The notes beneath the pieces are model-generated. The model saw only the letters and a list, made by a program, of their open reading frames with translations, was not told the DNA's origin and searched no databases. The translations under genes and the position numbers were made by a program. From Mermis nigrescens (Eukaryota; Nematoda; Enoplea; Mermithida; Mermithidae), in NCBI GenBank assembly GCA_036768485.1, contig JAVLUZ010000157.1, positions 13,194,011-13,258,010 of the forward strand: a stretch of 64,000 nt of DNA, given 5' to 3'. This document shows, piece after piece, positions 13,101 through 24,168 of the stretch (position 1 is the first letter of the stretch; every line of letters starts with the position of its first letter).

Positions 13101-14910
13101 AAATTCTAACTAAAGATAATTAATGTGAAACACAAGTCTGAAACAGCTTGTGTAAACCTTAAAATGCTCAAAATTTATTCCGAATTGTTCAAGTGATTAT
13201 ATGGAACTAATTCATGGATAATTCAAAACCAATTGCATGAAACTTGATAAAAAATTAAGAGCTAAATTTGAAAACCTAAAATTTTAATTTTTTACTCTTG
13301 CTTTTATTTTTGAAATTCCTTTACTTATCATTAAAAACATTTATTTGAATATCTCAACTTGATTACATAAATTAAATTTAATATAAATTTATCTTTTAAT
13401 TTCACTTGACCGTCCATTCACCTGCATACTCAATAACTTCCGGAATTGCACTTAAATATTTTTTTCTGTCAAAGAGAATATTCTGTGAATTATGTCGATT
13501 TCGGAGTTTGATCCTCAACAAAATTGTTTGCCACGGCGGCTATTTGAAGAACGAAAATAAAATAAAAAGGATGCAGTAGACACAAAAATATACATTTAAA
13601 GATGTCTATAAATAGCGGTCATAGTTTCAAGCATTTCGACTAAGTTTTTTTCAAATAGGTTGGTTGGATCATCCAATATAGACCGAAAACTCTGATTTTG
13701 AAAGTCAGTAGACAAGTTTTTTCGTCAGTCGAAAAGAGCCCAGAATATTGTGCATATGCGCTTGAATCCTGGGCATTCCCGGCTCGAGTAGCAGCGAAAA
13801 TTAGCTTTAATCAATCCGATTGAAATGATTACACATTTTCACATCAGAGGTACCTATTGCATGTGACATATGTATGTATGTACATAACCTAACTGGAATC
13901 TCTGCACATTATCATACCCACAGAATATTTAATCTAGTCATACGTCACCCAAACGATCTATTTGGATGTGGAGCTCAAATTTACACGATGTACACGGTGT
14001 CCGTCCCACCCAATTATTTCAACTGTTTTTCCATAATAACTGCGCTAATTCTTAATATTTTTTGGACATGGTTGTAAGGTCCAATATAAAATTGGATTAC
14101 ATGATTTGGTTGCGCTTGCTTGTTTATGGTATAAGCTACAGGAATTTGTGTAAAAAACCATAGGTTTTACAGGCGGTCCCACCTGAGCATCTGAATTACT
14201 ATCTCGCATTACCTCATTTAATTCTTGATATCTTTAAAAACTTTTTCTAGCGAATAAAAAATGTCCAACAGGCCATCGACTGACAAAGTTTGGCATGAAT
14301 TGGTAGTATAATGTTCAAAATGCAACAACATTTTTACTATGTTAACTTATTTGCGCGGCAATACAAAAATGGTCGTAATGACTTTTGACAGCAATTTCTC
14401 AAGAAAATGTGTAAACCCATTTAATAATTTTTTTATTGATTAACAAGAATTCAGATACTCGAAATACATTATCTTTTATTGCTTGAGTGCCTTGAATCGT
14501 GGGCTCTGCATCGATCGCAAAATATAATAATTTTAAAAGGAAAACACTATCAAAAATCTAAGGTTTACACTAAGTCCTGCAGTTTACACAAATGACCAGG
14601 CGAAACAAATCAAATCTTGTCATTTGTTCTTCTATTGGACATTCTAACTATATCTAAAAAATCATTAGAAAATAATAAGAATTGACGAAGTTATTGAGAA
14701 AACACGTAGTGGATAATTAGATAGAAAACCCTGGTACCAACGAATGATACCCGTCTACGTGCAGCTGATAGCGCAGGGCGATCGGCTCGTCACAGAATAA
14801 CTTGAACAAAGCACATACAAATATGCAACCTTACGTGGGCAGCACCTAAATTCTGGGAAGTCAGTATGGGTAAAGTCGTCAAAACTGTTACTAAAAATAT
14901 AATTCTGGGG
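10187..14910. other. Gene-free stretch, weak MITE-like ends
   Basis: No gene supported. A possible family A-like element begins 'cagtggcggatccag' at 11307 and could end near 11789, where '...ccgccacctg' is its inverted partner, but the flanks show no target duplication. The rest is unassigned AT-rich DNA. Confidence 0.4.
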
Positions 14911-14918
14911 GTCTACAG

Positions 14919-15186
14919 CATAGGTGGGCGGCACCGAAATTCTGAGGGTGCAAGATTACTCAAAAATCAAAAATGGTCTTAAAAATGATAGTATGGCAAA
15001 AAACACGAATTTTAAACGTTTTACCTCGAGTACTATCCATTGGCATTGAAAAAAAGCGAAAAAAATGGAAGAAATTTTCAAAAATTGAATTCCATGGAGG
15101 TATTTTGATTTCTGGGGTGGGGTGGGTATTCGGCCTTGTGGGGGTTGCATACCCCAAACCTCCAAAACCCCCCGCGCTCACGTGTG
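14919..15186 (+). mobile_element. hAT-like MITE family C, copy 3
   Basis: 268 bp, from 'cataggtgggcggc' to 'gcgctcacgtgtg'. The flanking 8-mers 'gtctacag' (14911-14918) and 'gtctacaa' (15187-15194) match at 7 of 8 positions, which fixes both ends well. Confidence 0.85.
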
Positions 15187-15194
15187 GTCTACAA

Positions 15195-16130
15195 TAATCT
15201 GCAGGGGTAGGGGAATTCAACTTCTAGGGGAGGGTGCAAGCCTCCCATGCCCATGTGTGAAAGCAACGCTAAAGGCATTACAGAGCAGTTTCTCAATATG
15301 AGTGCGCATATTCAGGAACAAACCCAAATTGTGGTTAAACAAAAAATATGACATTATTCAATTCAAATAATGGTTATCTTCAATCACACGTCATCAAGCA
15401 TAAGGTTAAATTGTCCTTCGTTCTACGTAGGTGTCTATTGCACGTAAAAACTATTATCTACATTTTCTTTCGAATTTCTTTCAACATATGTTGTACACAG
15501 TATTCGATTCAAAAATAAAATCACTACAAAAAATATAACAATTTTCCTAATGGCTTGAGTAAGCGGACATAAAAATACAAAAAAGTCTGGTCCATAACTT
15601 TTTAAATCCATAAATCCACAGGCTTAAAAGTCAGCCGGCCCTATAATCTTCAAATATAAAAAATTGCCAAAAACTCGACAATAGAGACAAAAGCGCTGTT
15701 TTTCGGTGATTCTTATACTGTTCTATCTATAAACAATTGCGAAGACGAAAGAATCTCGAAATTTTGTTCATCCGTAGGTAGGCGGTTTGGATCCCACTCC
15801 AATGATTGGTCGACTTTGATATTCATAGGCAACAAAATGAGTTCAAAATATGTGACAAGACGACACCTAATTTAAGCATCTAAACATTTTCCCGATTAAG
15901 TCTGACAAATTTTCTGGCGCTTCGCGCCAGATTTTAACGTAAATTAAACACATGATTTTGTCGTGTTAAATCCTTAGAAAGTTTCAGAATTTTTAGAGAA
16001 AAATTGCAGAAAAAATGATTATTAAATAAAAGCAAAGGAAGTAAAAAGCTGAAAAGAACAATATTCAGCAAGTGAAAGGTATATTTTTCGACCAAATTTT
16101 TGATTGTTTTTCGGAAAAGTGGGGGTAAAG
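15195..16130. other. Gene-free stretch with one perfect hairpin
   Basis: No gene. At 15913-15931 there is an 8-bp perfect stem (TCTGGCGC / GCGCCAGA) with loop TTC, preceded by 'acaaatttt'. It is one of the dispersed GC hairpins discussed in the findings. Confidence 0.5.
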
Positions 16131-16385
16131 GATTGGGTAAGTAGGCGTCTGGGGTCTCTAGACTCTAAGAATAGAAAAAGGGGAAATTCTGCGGGGAAAA
16201 TGCGACAGAATGAAGGCCAAAATGGATAAAAATCAAAACTTTTCCAGTTAAGTGCTCTGAATTGACCCAAAACTGAGAAATAACGTAGTTTTACCGCTAT
16301 TTTAGCGCTCGTGCCAGTTTTTCAGGTCTTTTTTTGCCCAAAAAATTCAATCTTTGACCCCCATGCACCACTTTTTAGCCGGACT
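16131..16385 (+). repeat. Interspersed repeat family E, copy 1
   Basis: Shares ordered landmarks with 33215-33460, 57125-57370 and 61400-61700: a 'gtct..gacc'-like head, 'aa(t/g)gcaaaatgaaggc', a short T-rich stretch, 'taacg(a/t)agttttac', 'tttttgag/caggcc', and 'tttttgaccc'. No coding frame is conserved. Confidence 0.6.
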
Positions 16386-16386
16386 A

Positions 16387-16623
16387 TATTTTGTGCACGA
16401 TAAAATCAACCATTCAGTGAACTTTGCTAATAAAGCTGACCGCCAACCGCACACGCAAGACATAGAGGCACAATGGTCGAAGTCTAAACGGGATTTGCGC
16501 CAAAGAGTAGGACGCTTGAACATCAATGCATACGAAAGTTATCTGGTTGAATAGGTGTGGAACAGCAGATTTGATAAATTAGGTCAGATATTTAAAGGCT
16601 TTTGTTCGGCAGCGTCTTACATG
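16387..16623 (+). pseudogene. IS1595/ISXO2-type transposase fragment
   Basis: The frame encodes a C-terminal piece of a DDE transposase of the IS1595/ISXO2 type. Visible motifs are 'INHSVNFANKADRQPHTQDI', then 'EAQWSKSKRDLRQRV' and 'YESYLVE'. In this family the segment VNHS..F......HTQ.IE..W...K carries the last catalytic acidic region. A TAG at 16552-16554 interrupts the frame. Similar-looking sequence continues past it ('VWNSRFDKLGQIFKGFC') to about 16623. The N-terminal two thirds, with the first two catalytic residues, are missing, and the left border abuts repeat family E. It is a dead relic, distinct in sequence from the longer copy at 49859-51238. Confidence 0.7.
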
Positions 16624-16629
16624 TTCGGT

Positions 16630-17729
16630 ACACAATAATTTATTTGGCAATGTATTTCAATGTACATTTCTTTGCATTAATTAGACGATTTTTTGACATT
16701 TAAACTCTCTACAAACGCGTAATTGATAAGACTTTAAAGTAAACTTGGGGGAATTGTCAATTCAAACGCAACACGTATAAAATTATATATGATCAAGCTG
16801 CAAATTTTTCGATGAGTTCGAAAATAACAATATTAAGTTAGGTTGATGAAACCCTAACGAGTTTTTAGTTTAATTGTTAGTTTCCTGTCGGTTAGAATAC
16901 GGTAACGTAATAAAGGTTAACACTGCGTCGGTTCGGTCGACCGGGTAATCAACAAAGTAATTAACTCCCTGCTGCGCTCTTCTCCGGACTTATTTGGCTA
17001 CGAGCGGCTTGCCCCCCTCCCCCAAGTGTATTACAGCCAGTTGGGGTATCGACTATAGGTAGGCGTGGCTTTGGGGTCTAAGTGTATGGACTTTATAAGT
17101 ATCCAGGATTCGGCGGACCTCCCCTAAAATCTGAGGGCTAGACTTGGGTTTTAGATGCTATTTTTGGCAATTTCGCCCCATCGGACCCTTCAAAATTTAG
17201 TGCGAAATTTTCAGATTCGCCAATGAGGTGGAGTAGCTTAAATGGCAAGCAATATAACAGCAACAGTGTACAGTCTTTGAGTCGCTTGCATTCTTTCGAC
17301 TCGTAATTATCGCGGGTCCACCCATTTCGAATCCGATTCAACATCTCAACCGAAAGATATCGTTTATCTCTAGATCGATTGAGGGCGGTTGTGTGGGCGT
17401 CTGTTGATAAATTTTCTCTGTATCCACTTTTCTGTCCTTTGACTCTGCAATAGTCATAGGATCGGCATTGTGCACATCATCAAACATACCATCCATTAGT
17501 TTCATGGCCATCTATTCGCTTCTAAAAAAATAACGCAACCTGATTGGACAAAATCATTGGACGAGCAAATGCAGTTGACTGAAATTATTGTGATGAATGA
17601 CTTAGAATCAAACTAAGAAAGCATGTAGAAGAGATGGAGAAGAATATTTATTGTCAAGAAAACACGAAATACATACATGTACATAAAACGAATTGGCAGA
17701 AATGAAAAAAAGACATACGGTCACGAATC
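16630..17729. other. Gene-free stretch
   Basis: No gene recognised. A relic near 17100-17200 ('tttttggcaatttcgcccca') is the inverted partner of the relic at about 5380-5420. Confidence 0.45.
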
Positions 17730-18275
17730 ATGTTTTTGCAGTCGAAGTGCACCATCATGGCACAAACTCCCAGTGCATATAAAGCTATGCCCTCTTAACA
17801 TTCTCTGACAGCTATTGCTTTCATTTAGTGCAATTTTTATGCTCTTTCTAAATATGTATGTTATTTTTGTGAAAATTATTTTCGAAAGAGGTATAATTTA
17901 AAAACTATCACAATGCATAAAAATAGGCACCTGTTTGACATTATGCAAAAACAAGAAAAAGTAGTTTTCTGTTGTGTTGAACACATCCAGGGGATGCATT
18001 TTAAGAGCTGGAAAGGAATTAACTACTAAATTGTCTTATTAGAACTTTATTTTCTCATCTTGAGTTTATGTGATATCACTGTCAATAGGCTAAAAAATGC
18101 CCATTTCTTACTACTCTATAACCCCTCTTCGAGCTAAACCATTAAAAACGATGTAACTGAAGCCAAAATGAGGCTAGACGAAGTTTTGAACACATGGATA
18201 AGGTAGAACAGGAAAGAATGCCACAAAAGTGATTCATTGTGCCTCCGGCATTGGACACGGTAAACGGAGGGTTTA
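17730..18275 (+). repeat. Interspersed repeat family G, copy 2
   Basis: Aligned by eye with 2440-2885 (same strand) and 20805-21365 (inverted). The similarity to the inverted copy extends further 5': 'catgtttttgcagtcgaagtg' here faces 'cacttcgagtgcaaaaacatg' near 21333-21353. Confidence 0.7.
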
Positions 18276-18427
18276 GTACTTTCATTTAAAAATGTATTTA
18301 AATCTAGGCTAGCGAGTTCGTTTTGAAAATTTCTGTTTTATGAGATGGAACAAGATTGTTGGGGTACGTTCACTCTACGTATTCCTACATTTTTGGGTGG
18401 TTGTTATGATTCGAACTAGCGTTGTAA

Positions 18428-18600
18428 AAGATATCTTCATCTTTATTTTTTAGCAAGATAAAGATAAAGATATCTTTATCTTTATCTTGACGATTTCTTT
18501 ATTTTATCTTTATCTTCATCTTTAGCTTTTGGGAAAATCAGAAGCCATCTTTATCTTTATCTTTCTAATAGGAATTTATCTTGCTAAAAAAGATAAAGTA
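18428..18600 (+). repeat. Degenerate GATAAA/TTTATC hexamer array
   Basis: Interrupted runs of (TTATCT)n and its complement. The border text 'ttcgaactagcgttgtaaaa' recurs inverted next to the second array (20452-20640), so the two arrays and the flanking family G copies form a loose inverted pair about 1.9 kb apart. Confidence 0.8.
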
Positions 18601-18817
18601 TGTACATAAGTTAGAATGTAATCCAAAATGCAGGTTTGACGTGAAATAAATTTAGACGCCTTCAAGTTTTACTGTAATACAAGAAAAGAAAAGAAAACGA
18701 TTGTCTGAATCCTATGGCGTGCGGCCCAAGCTAATGCCTGTATATCGACTTAGTAAGTAAGCGGGAGTGATACCGATCTAACCGGAGAGTACTATTACTA
18801 GCACCAACGTTGATCTA

Positions 18818-18872
18818 TAGTCTGTTTCATTTATCCGAGAGCTTTTTCAGTAAATGTTTTCGGAGGCTACAG
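18818..18872 (-). mobile_element. SINE 3' tail relic
   Basis: Matches the reverse complement of the 3' part of the SINE at 19664-19945 ('ctgtttcattta', 'cgag.gcttttt', 'agtaaat'). It shows that the tail belongs to a repeated unit. Confidence 0.5.
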
Positions 18873-18984
18873 TAATCCCTTCTTTCTTATGTACTGTAGG
18901 TCGCTAGATCTAATTGTAGCTACAAAGCAAGGAAGGGTTTTTTAATAGCATTTTTTGCGGCATAATTTAGGGTATGGGCGAAAC

Positions 18985-19585
18985 CCCGAAACGGAAATGA
19001 TGGATAAAATTCGGAAACGGAAACAGTGGGCAAAAGCTGGAAACGGAAAAGGAAACAATGTTTTAAAGCCGGATACGGAAACGATATAAAGTGCCGGAAA
19101 CGGGGTTCCACAAGTACGGCACATGAGGGTCAACAACCCAACCCCATTACCGGCAAAATTTTACCAATGGAGGGGGGTTTAAGGGCTCAGAAGGGGGTAC
19201 CCCATTATTCATAAATATAGCTAACCTCAGTTCCGTCAGGGGTTTCTCGCTCTAGGGTCACTCCAAAGTGCCAGAACCGGGGTTCAGCAAATGAGGCTTA
19301 TCAGGGTCAACACCCCGGCCCCGTTTCCGGCAAAATTTACGGGGTCGGAAACAGGGTACCCCTTGATTCATATATGTAGCTCACCCCGTTTCCGTCGGGG
19401 ATTTCTCCGCCCTAGGGGTAGTTCAAAATGCCGGAAACGGGATGGGGGTGTTGACCCTAATGTGGCCTACATGCTTAGAGAAACCCGGTTACAGCACTTT
19501 GGTCGTTTCCATTTCCGGCTTTTATCCATCGTTCCTCGTTTCCAAATTTTATCCATCTTTTCCGTTTCCCTTTCAGAATACTACT
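18985..19585. repeat. G/A-rich palindromic block with internal tandem duplication
   Basis: The outer parts are inverted: a 'ggaaacggaaac'-rich left side (to about 19090) faces a 'gtttccgtttccc'-like right side (about 19500-19580). Both carry 'gatggataaaat' or its complement. The centre holds two direct ~177-bp units (about 19090-19270 and 19271-19440) sharing 'agggtcaaca', 'ttccggcaaaattta'-like text, 'gggtaccc' and 'ttccgtc.gggg.tttctc'. No ORF is convincing. Confidence 0.7.
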
Positions 19586-19663
19586 TTCCCCCATAATTTA
19601 TTCTTGTCTTCCAACAGGTCAATCAACTTAAGGATTAAAATCGCCAAATCAGCAAGCCGTTAA

Positions 19664-19945
19664 CTCCCGTATAGCTCATTGGTAAAACGTCTGCTTGTCA
19701 TCAGAGCAACCCGGGTCCAATCCCAGCCGATAAATTCTTATTTAGCGCACTTACTACAGTGAGTCTCAGCACTGATTAAATGCCTAAATTCAATTTATAT
19801 GGGCGGATTAGTGCATTAAACATAAAAGAATTCCAGCCACTCGCCCTCACTAAGCTGATCTGCTGAATTACAGTAATTTGTCTTGTTTCGCTTATTGTAG
19901 CTCTTGAAAAATTTACTAAAAAGCGCTCGAATAAATGAAACAGAA
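19664..19945 (+). mobile_element. tRNA-derived SINE
   Basis: The head (19664-19735) reads like a decayed tRNA gene. A box A-like 'tagctcattggt' and a box B-like 'gggtccaatccc' are spaced as in a tRNA, with a TCTG/CAGA anticodon stem around 'ttgtcat'. The acceptor ends do not pair, so it is not a working tRNA. An unrelated ~200-bp body follows. Its 3' part is repeated, inverted, at 18818-18872, as expected of a SINE. Confidence 0.6.
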
Positions 19946-20046
19946 TGTAAGCCTAAGCCTATGCAGGAAAAATAGAGATGGTGTCAAAAAATCAATAAAT
20001 GTTGCGACTATACTTTGTATAGAGGCGCACAGAGCAGGGTTTTGAT

Positions 20047-20318
20047 CACACCTGGGCGTGAGGGGTTTGGTGGTATGCACCTCCCCCCCCCCCGAGAAAC
20101 CAAAATACCCCCCAAAAGCCGGAAATCACAATACCCCCCAGAATTCAATTTTTGAAAATTTTTGTCGTTTTTTTTCGCGATTTGTTGTTGCCAATGGGTT
20201 GTGCTTGATGAGAAACGTCGAAAAATGGTGTTTTTACGCCATACAACCATTTTTAAAACCATTTTTTGACCTTGGAAAATCTTGCACTCCCCCAGAATTT
20301 TATTGCTGCCCAAATATA
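20047..20318 (-). mobile_element. hAT-like MITE family C, copy 4 (best-defined ends)
   Basis: 272 bp, flanked by a perfect 8-bp direct repeat 'gttttgat' (20039-20046 and 20319-20326). On the + strand the ends are 'cacacctgggcgtg' and 'ctgcccaaatata', which gives a short terminal inverted repeat CACACCTGGGC / TATATTTGGGC. The 8-bp duplication and the short TIR place the family with hAT-type transposons. Confidence 0.9.
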
Positions 20319-20451
20319 GTTTTGATGCTTGTGAATAGAAGGAAGTGACTTTCTGTTAGCCAGTAGTAGTAGTACGTGCTTCAGTCAGAAACCGCGGGTA
20401 AATCCCCAAACCTACATTTATGTGTGCTATCATTCTCCAGGCGACCATATT

Positions 20452-20632
20452 TACATTTTATCTTTATCTTTATCTCTATCTTTTTTAGTTCGGTTATCTT
20501 ACAAATTACCTTTATCTTTATCTTTCTTAATTTTTTATTTATATCTTTATCTTTATCTTAATCTTCTAGATTTTATAATTTTAATTTTATCTTTATCTTT
20601 TATCTTGAAAAATCCTTATCTTTTACATCACT
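20452..20632 (+). repeat. Degenerate TTTATC hexamer array
   Basis: Interrupted (TTATCT)n, the inverted partner of 18428-18600. The border 'cttttacatcactaattcgaa' mirrors 'ttcgaactagcgttgtaaaa' at 18413. Confidence 0.8.
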
Positions 20633-20804
20633 AATTCGAACTCTTATTTTTTGACAGCAATTTGGCCGAGAAAGGCTGTGTATCCATACGCGAGCAGCAA
20701 CCAAATTCTGGAGGTCTGGGTGGGTAAAATCGGCAAAAATCCCAAAGGGCAAGCCAAAAATTTAATTTTAAGGTTCTTTTAATTTTCGAGGGTCTACCAG
20801 TCTC

Positions 20805-21365
20805 TGAGAAGGTTTAACCCCCGTTTACAGTGCCCTATCCCGGAGGCATACTGAATAACGTTATCGACATTTTTCTGTTCTACCTTACCCATATGTCTAA
20901 CACTTTGTCTAGCCTCGTTCTGGCTTAAGTTATATCGTTATTACGGGTTCATCTTTATGACAAGTTATAGAGTAGTATGAAATTAAGCATTTTTTGACCT
21001 ATTTCCAGTGATATCACCAACACTCAAGATGGGAGAATAAGGTTCTAATGAAAAATTTAATAGTTTATTCCTTTCCAGCTTTTCAAATGCAACCCTTGGT
21101 TGTCTTTAAAAAAAGAAATCTACTTTTTCTTCTTTTTGTATAGATGCCCACTGGGTGCCTATTTTTAAACATTCTATTAGTTTTTTAATTGGCCCTCCTT
21201 CAGAAATAATTTTCATAGAAAATAACACTCATATTTAGAAAGAGCGTAAAAAATTGCAGTAATGAAACTTAAAAGTATCAGAAAATAATAAGTTGGTACA
21301 GCTTAATATGGACTACGAGGAGTCTTTGATATGAAGATGCACTTCGAGTGCAAAAACATGATGGT
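20805..21365 (-). repeat. Interspersed repeat family G, copy 3
   Basis: Reverse-complement match to 17730-18275 and 2440-2885, ending near 'cacttcgagtgcaaaaacatg'. With copy 2 and the hexamer arrays it forms a large imperfect inverted repeat around 18.6-20.45 kb. Confidence 0.7.
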
Positions 21366-21584
21366 TAACGGCGGGTTAATCCTTCTCAGACTCATATGTG
21401 GGCGTGTCTCCCTTAAGTTTCTAAAAAATCCTAAAAATGTTTCTAAGACTATTGTGCTCTAGTTTTGTTTCCCACTTTACACATTCATATTCGAAAATGT
21501 TGTCCCTAAAGTAAGTTTACCCTCTGACTAGGACAACCAGAAGTGCCTGCTTATCTAATATTCGACAAAAATTTTCCCAGATGT

Positions 21585-21975
21585 TCAAAGATTTTCCGGT
21601 ACGTCTTTGTACATATACAAAGATTTTTAGGGATGACAAAAAGTGTAAAATGGTCTAAAATTGACAAGAAAATCTATGATCGCGCCGAAATGAGTTGTTT
21701 TCAATTCTAGTACGTTTACAAGAGCTAAATTTATCATTTAGAAATGGAGATATCAAATTTTTAGGCGCTTAACGCCGTATTGAGCGAAAATTTAGTATTT
21801 GTTGTAGCCAAAAACCCAGAGATCGGCTAAAATACACTACCACAGGTCGAAAAACCCTGTTTTACCGCAATGAAAACGCTTTTGTACTATATTATATTAT
21901 CCCTAAATTAGCATGTGCACAATGTAGAAAAACTTTTGGTGGATTACCTTTATGTAGAAAGGGACCTTGTACAAT
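21585..21975 (+). repeat. Interspersed repeat family H, copy 1
   Basis: Shares its order with 59843-60243: 'tctttgtaca..tacaaagat', 'gacaaaaa', 'atgtcaaatttttCg.cgct', 'aaaacccagaga/aatc', 'aatacactacca.aggtcg', 'aaaccctgttttaccgca'. Both ends carry short palindromes on GTACAAAGA. A GGCG/CGCC hairpin sits at 21764-21776. Confidence 0.7.
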
Positions 21976-21979
21976 ATAA

Positions 21980-23880
21980 CACTGCCACGTGATCGAAAAT
22001 TGCTAAAAATTGTGAATTCTGGTCAGAGTAAACGACGAAACGAATTTTAAAATCATAAGTTTAAAGATTTTTCTAAACCTTTAGTAAGCTTAATTCGTAA
22101 ACACGATTTATGCATTGCATTAGCTTACTAGCAACAGCAATACGGGCAGCAGGTGGTAAATCAGCCCTTCTCTGAAGTTATCTTCATGACTTGCTATTTC
22201 TAGGATCTAAATTGCAGCAAAAATGCAGGCAAGTGAACTATTTTAGGTGTGGATTTTGGCATCTACATACATAATTTTGACAAAAGAAGTTTTTCATCGA
22301 AATATCTAAATTAGGGTAAATCGAGGCTGCTGATCACAAAAACGACGTTTTCATTTTAAGTTATTCACGCCAATTTATGCAAATTTCGACCCTAAAGCCA
22401 CGCAAAATTTTGATTTTGCTCAAGGTTTACACACGAGGGGAGGCAGTGTCAAAGTAATGCAGGCCAAAAATTGACAAGGGTACGCCAGGTTTATAAAAAT
22501 TTAAAGAATAAGTTCTGGAAATCATTTTGATGTTTCTCATTACTGTGTCTCCTTAGGAACTATTATTCAATAGAAAAAATTCCTAAGAATGAGCTATTTT
22601 TGATTTACGAAAATTTGGCTGTCAAGTGAATAAAGCTGTCTGTCGGGAACAATTATCATCCTCAAAATCGCTATGGTGTAAGGACACAATACGTATATAT
22701 TGCAAAAGCAAGACGCTTATTGCTGCATACTAAAAAATTTATGTTCTAGAACAAACTATAGAAATACAACAACAATCACCGTTCAAAACATCAAATAAAA
22801 ACTGAGCCGGCGAATGAATAAAAAACAAGGTAGTGAAAACTAAGGCTGGACTGACATAATGTATTGATGTGAATATATCAGGTTGTTTTCGGCTTTGCAA
22901 TAAAATGTTTTTATCGAAAACGCTAAGGTCTAAAGAACTACAAAGAAATACACGGAATTATAGCCGATGTACATACTGACTAGCTCGTTAAAAAAGAGCA
23001 TGCGATCCTGTTTGCTATTTATTGAAAAAAGTTAAGTGTCTCTAAGAATTTGTAAAACATTGCTTATAAAAAATGTACTTTTTAAATTTATACATAATCC
23101 AAGTATCCGCCATATTGAATTTCTATGTTTCTGTGAAATCTTTTTTGGAAGCCCTTTCCGCACTTTCCAAAAACGCATAAACATTAAATAATTTAAATTA
23201 GTTAAACAGCAGCCGATTGCATTATTGTTGTTCTAATTTGGCATTTAAAAATTTAAGAAGCTTCAGCGAGGAAATCTTAACAACGAGTTAAACAAATGAA
23301 CCTAATCTAAAGACATAACAATATGAATGGTTTGTAGCATGAGCGGATTTCAACCATCTTTTTAATGTGACACAGGCAAAAATTTTTACATTATCTAGCA
23401 AATTGATTGCTTAAGAAAATATTCAATCAAACGCACTTTATTTCATCAAAATTGGTCAAGTGGATCCTTGAATGAGGTTTTTTAATGCACGCTTAAGATA
23501 GTACTTAAATAGACGTGCTATTACTATATCCTAGCTAAATTACACATGCTACCAAATACTTGCTTTTATAACATCAACAAAAATAATATCTTGATGCATA
23601 TTCGAAAAGATACCAAAAATCTTTATAATGTTAAACGAATTATTTTAAACGAAGTAAAAATAGCAGAATTTTCCGAATTAATCTAAATAATCATCATCCG
23701 GATCCGAATCATCAGCTCGCACTGTTTCATCTGAGGAAAATTCACCCGCAAGACTAAAAGAGAGAATTTCGAATAAAAGGAGCATGCAATAAGATTACAA
23801 CTTGTGCTTGTACGATACTAAAATCTTTCGCGTTCTTAAACTTACATCAAATTTTTTTCTAATCTTATGAAGCCATCAGA
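21980..23880. other. Gene-free stretch, nothing recognised
   Basis: No ORF, RNA gene or repeat that I can support. The base composition is like the flanks. Confidence 0.5.
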
Positions 23881-23891
23881 GGTGTGCCCAT

Positions 23892-24168
23892 CATACGTGG
23901 GCAGCAAGGAAATTCTGGAGAAGAGGGGGTGCAAGATTTTTCATAGGTCAAAAAATGGCCTGAAAAATGGTTTTATGGCGAAGAAAACACCATTTTTCGA
24001 CGTTTCTCATCGAGCACTATCCATTGGCATCAAAATATTTGCGAAAAAAACAAAAAATTCCAAAGATTGAATTTTGAGGGGATATTTTGATTTCTGCGGG
24101 GATATTTTGGTTTCTCGGGGGTGCATACACCCTAAACCCCTACCCCCTACCCCACACTTCCAGGTTTG
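23892..24168 (+). mobile_element. hAT-like MITE family C, copy 5
   Basis: 277 bp, starting 'catacgtgggcagc' and ending 'acacttccaggtttg'. It is one of the longest and most intact copies internally, but the flanking 8-mers no longer match. Confidence 0.8.

Noticed and set aside
19664..19735. Functional tRNA gene
   Set aside because: The acceptor ends do not pair and the T stem is imperfect; a repeated tail supports a SINE.
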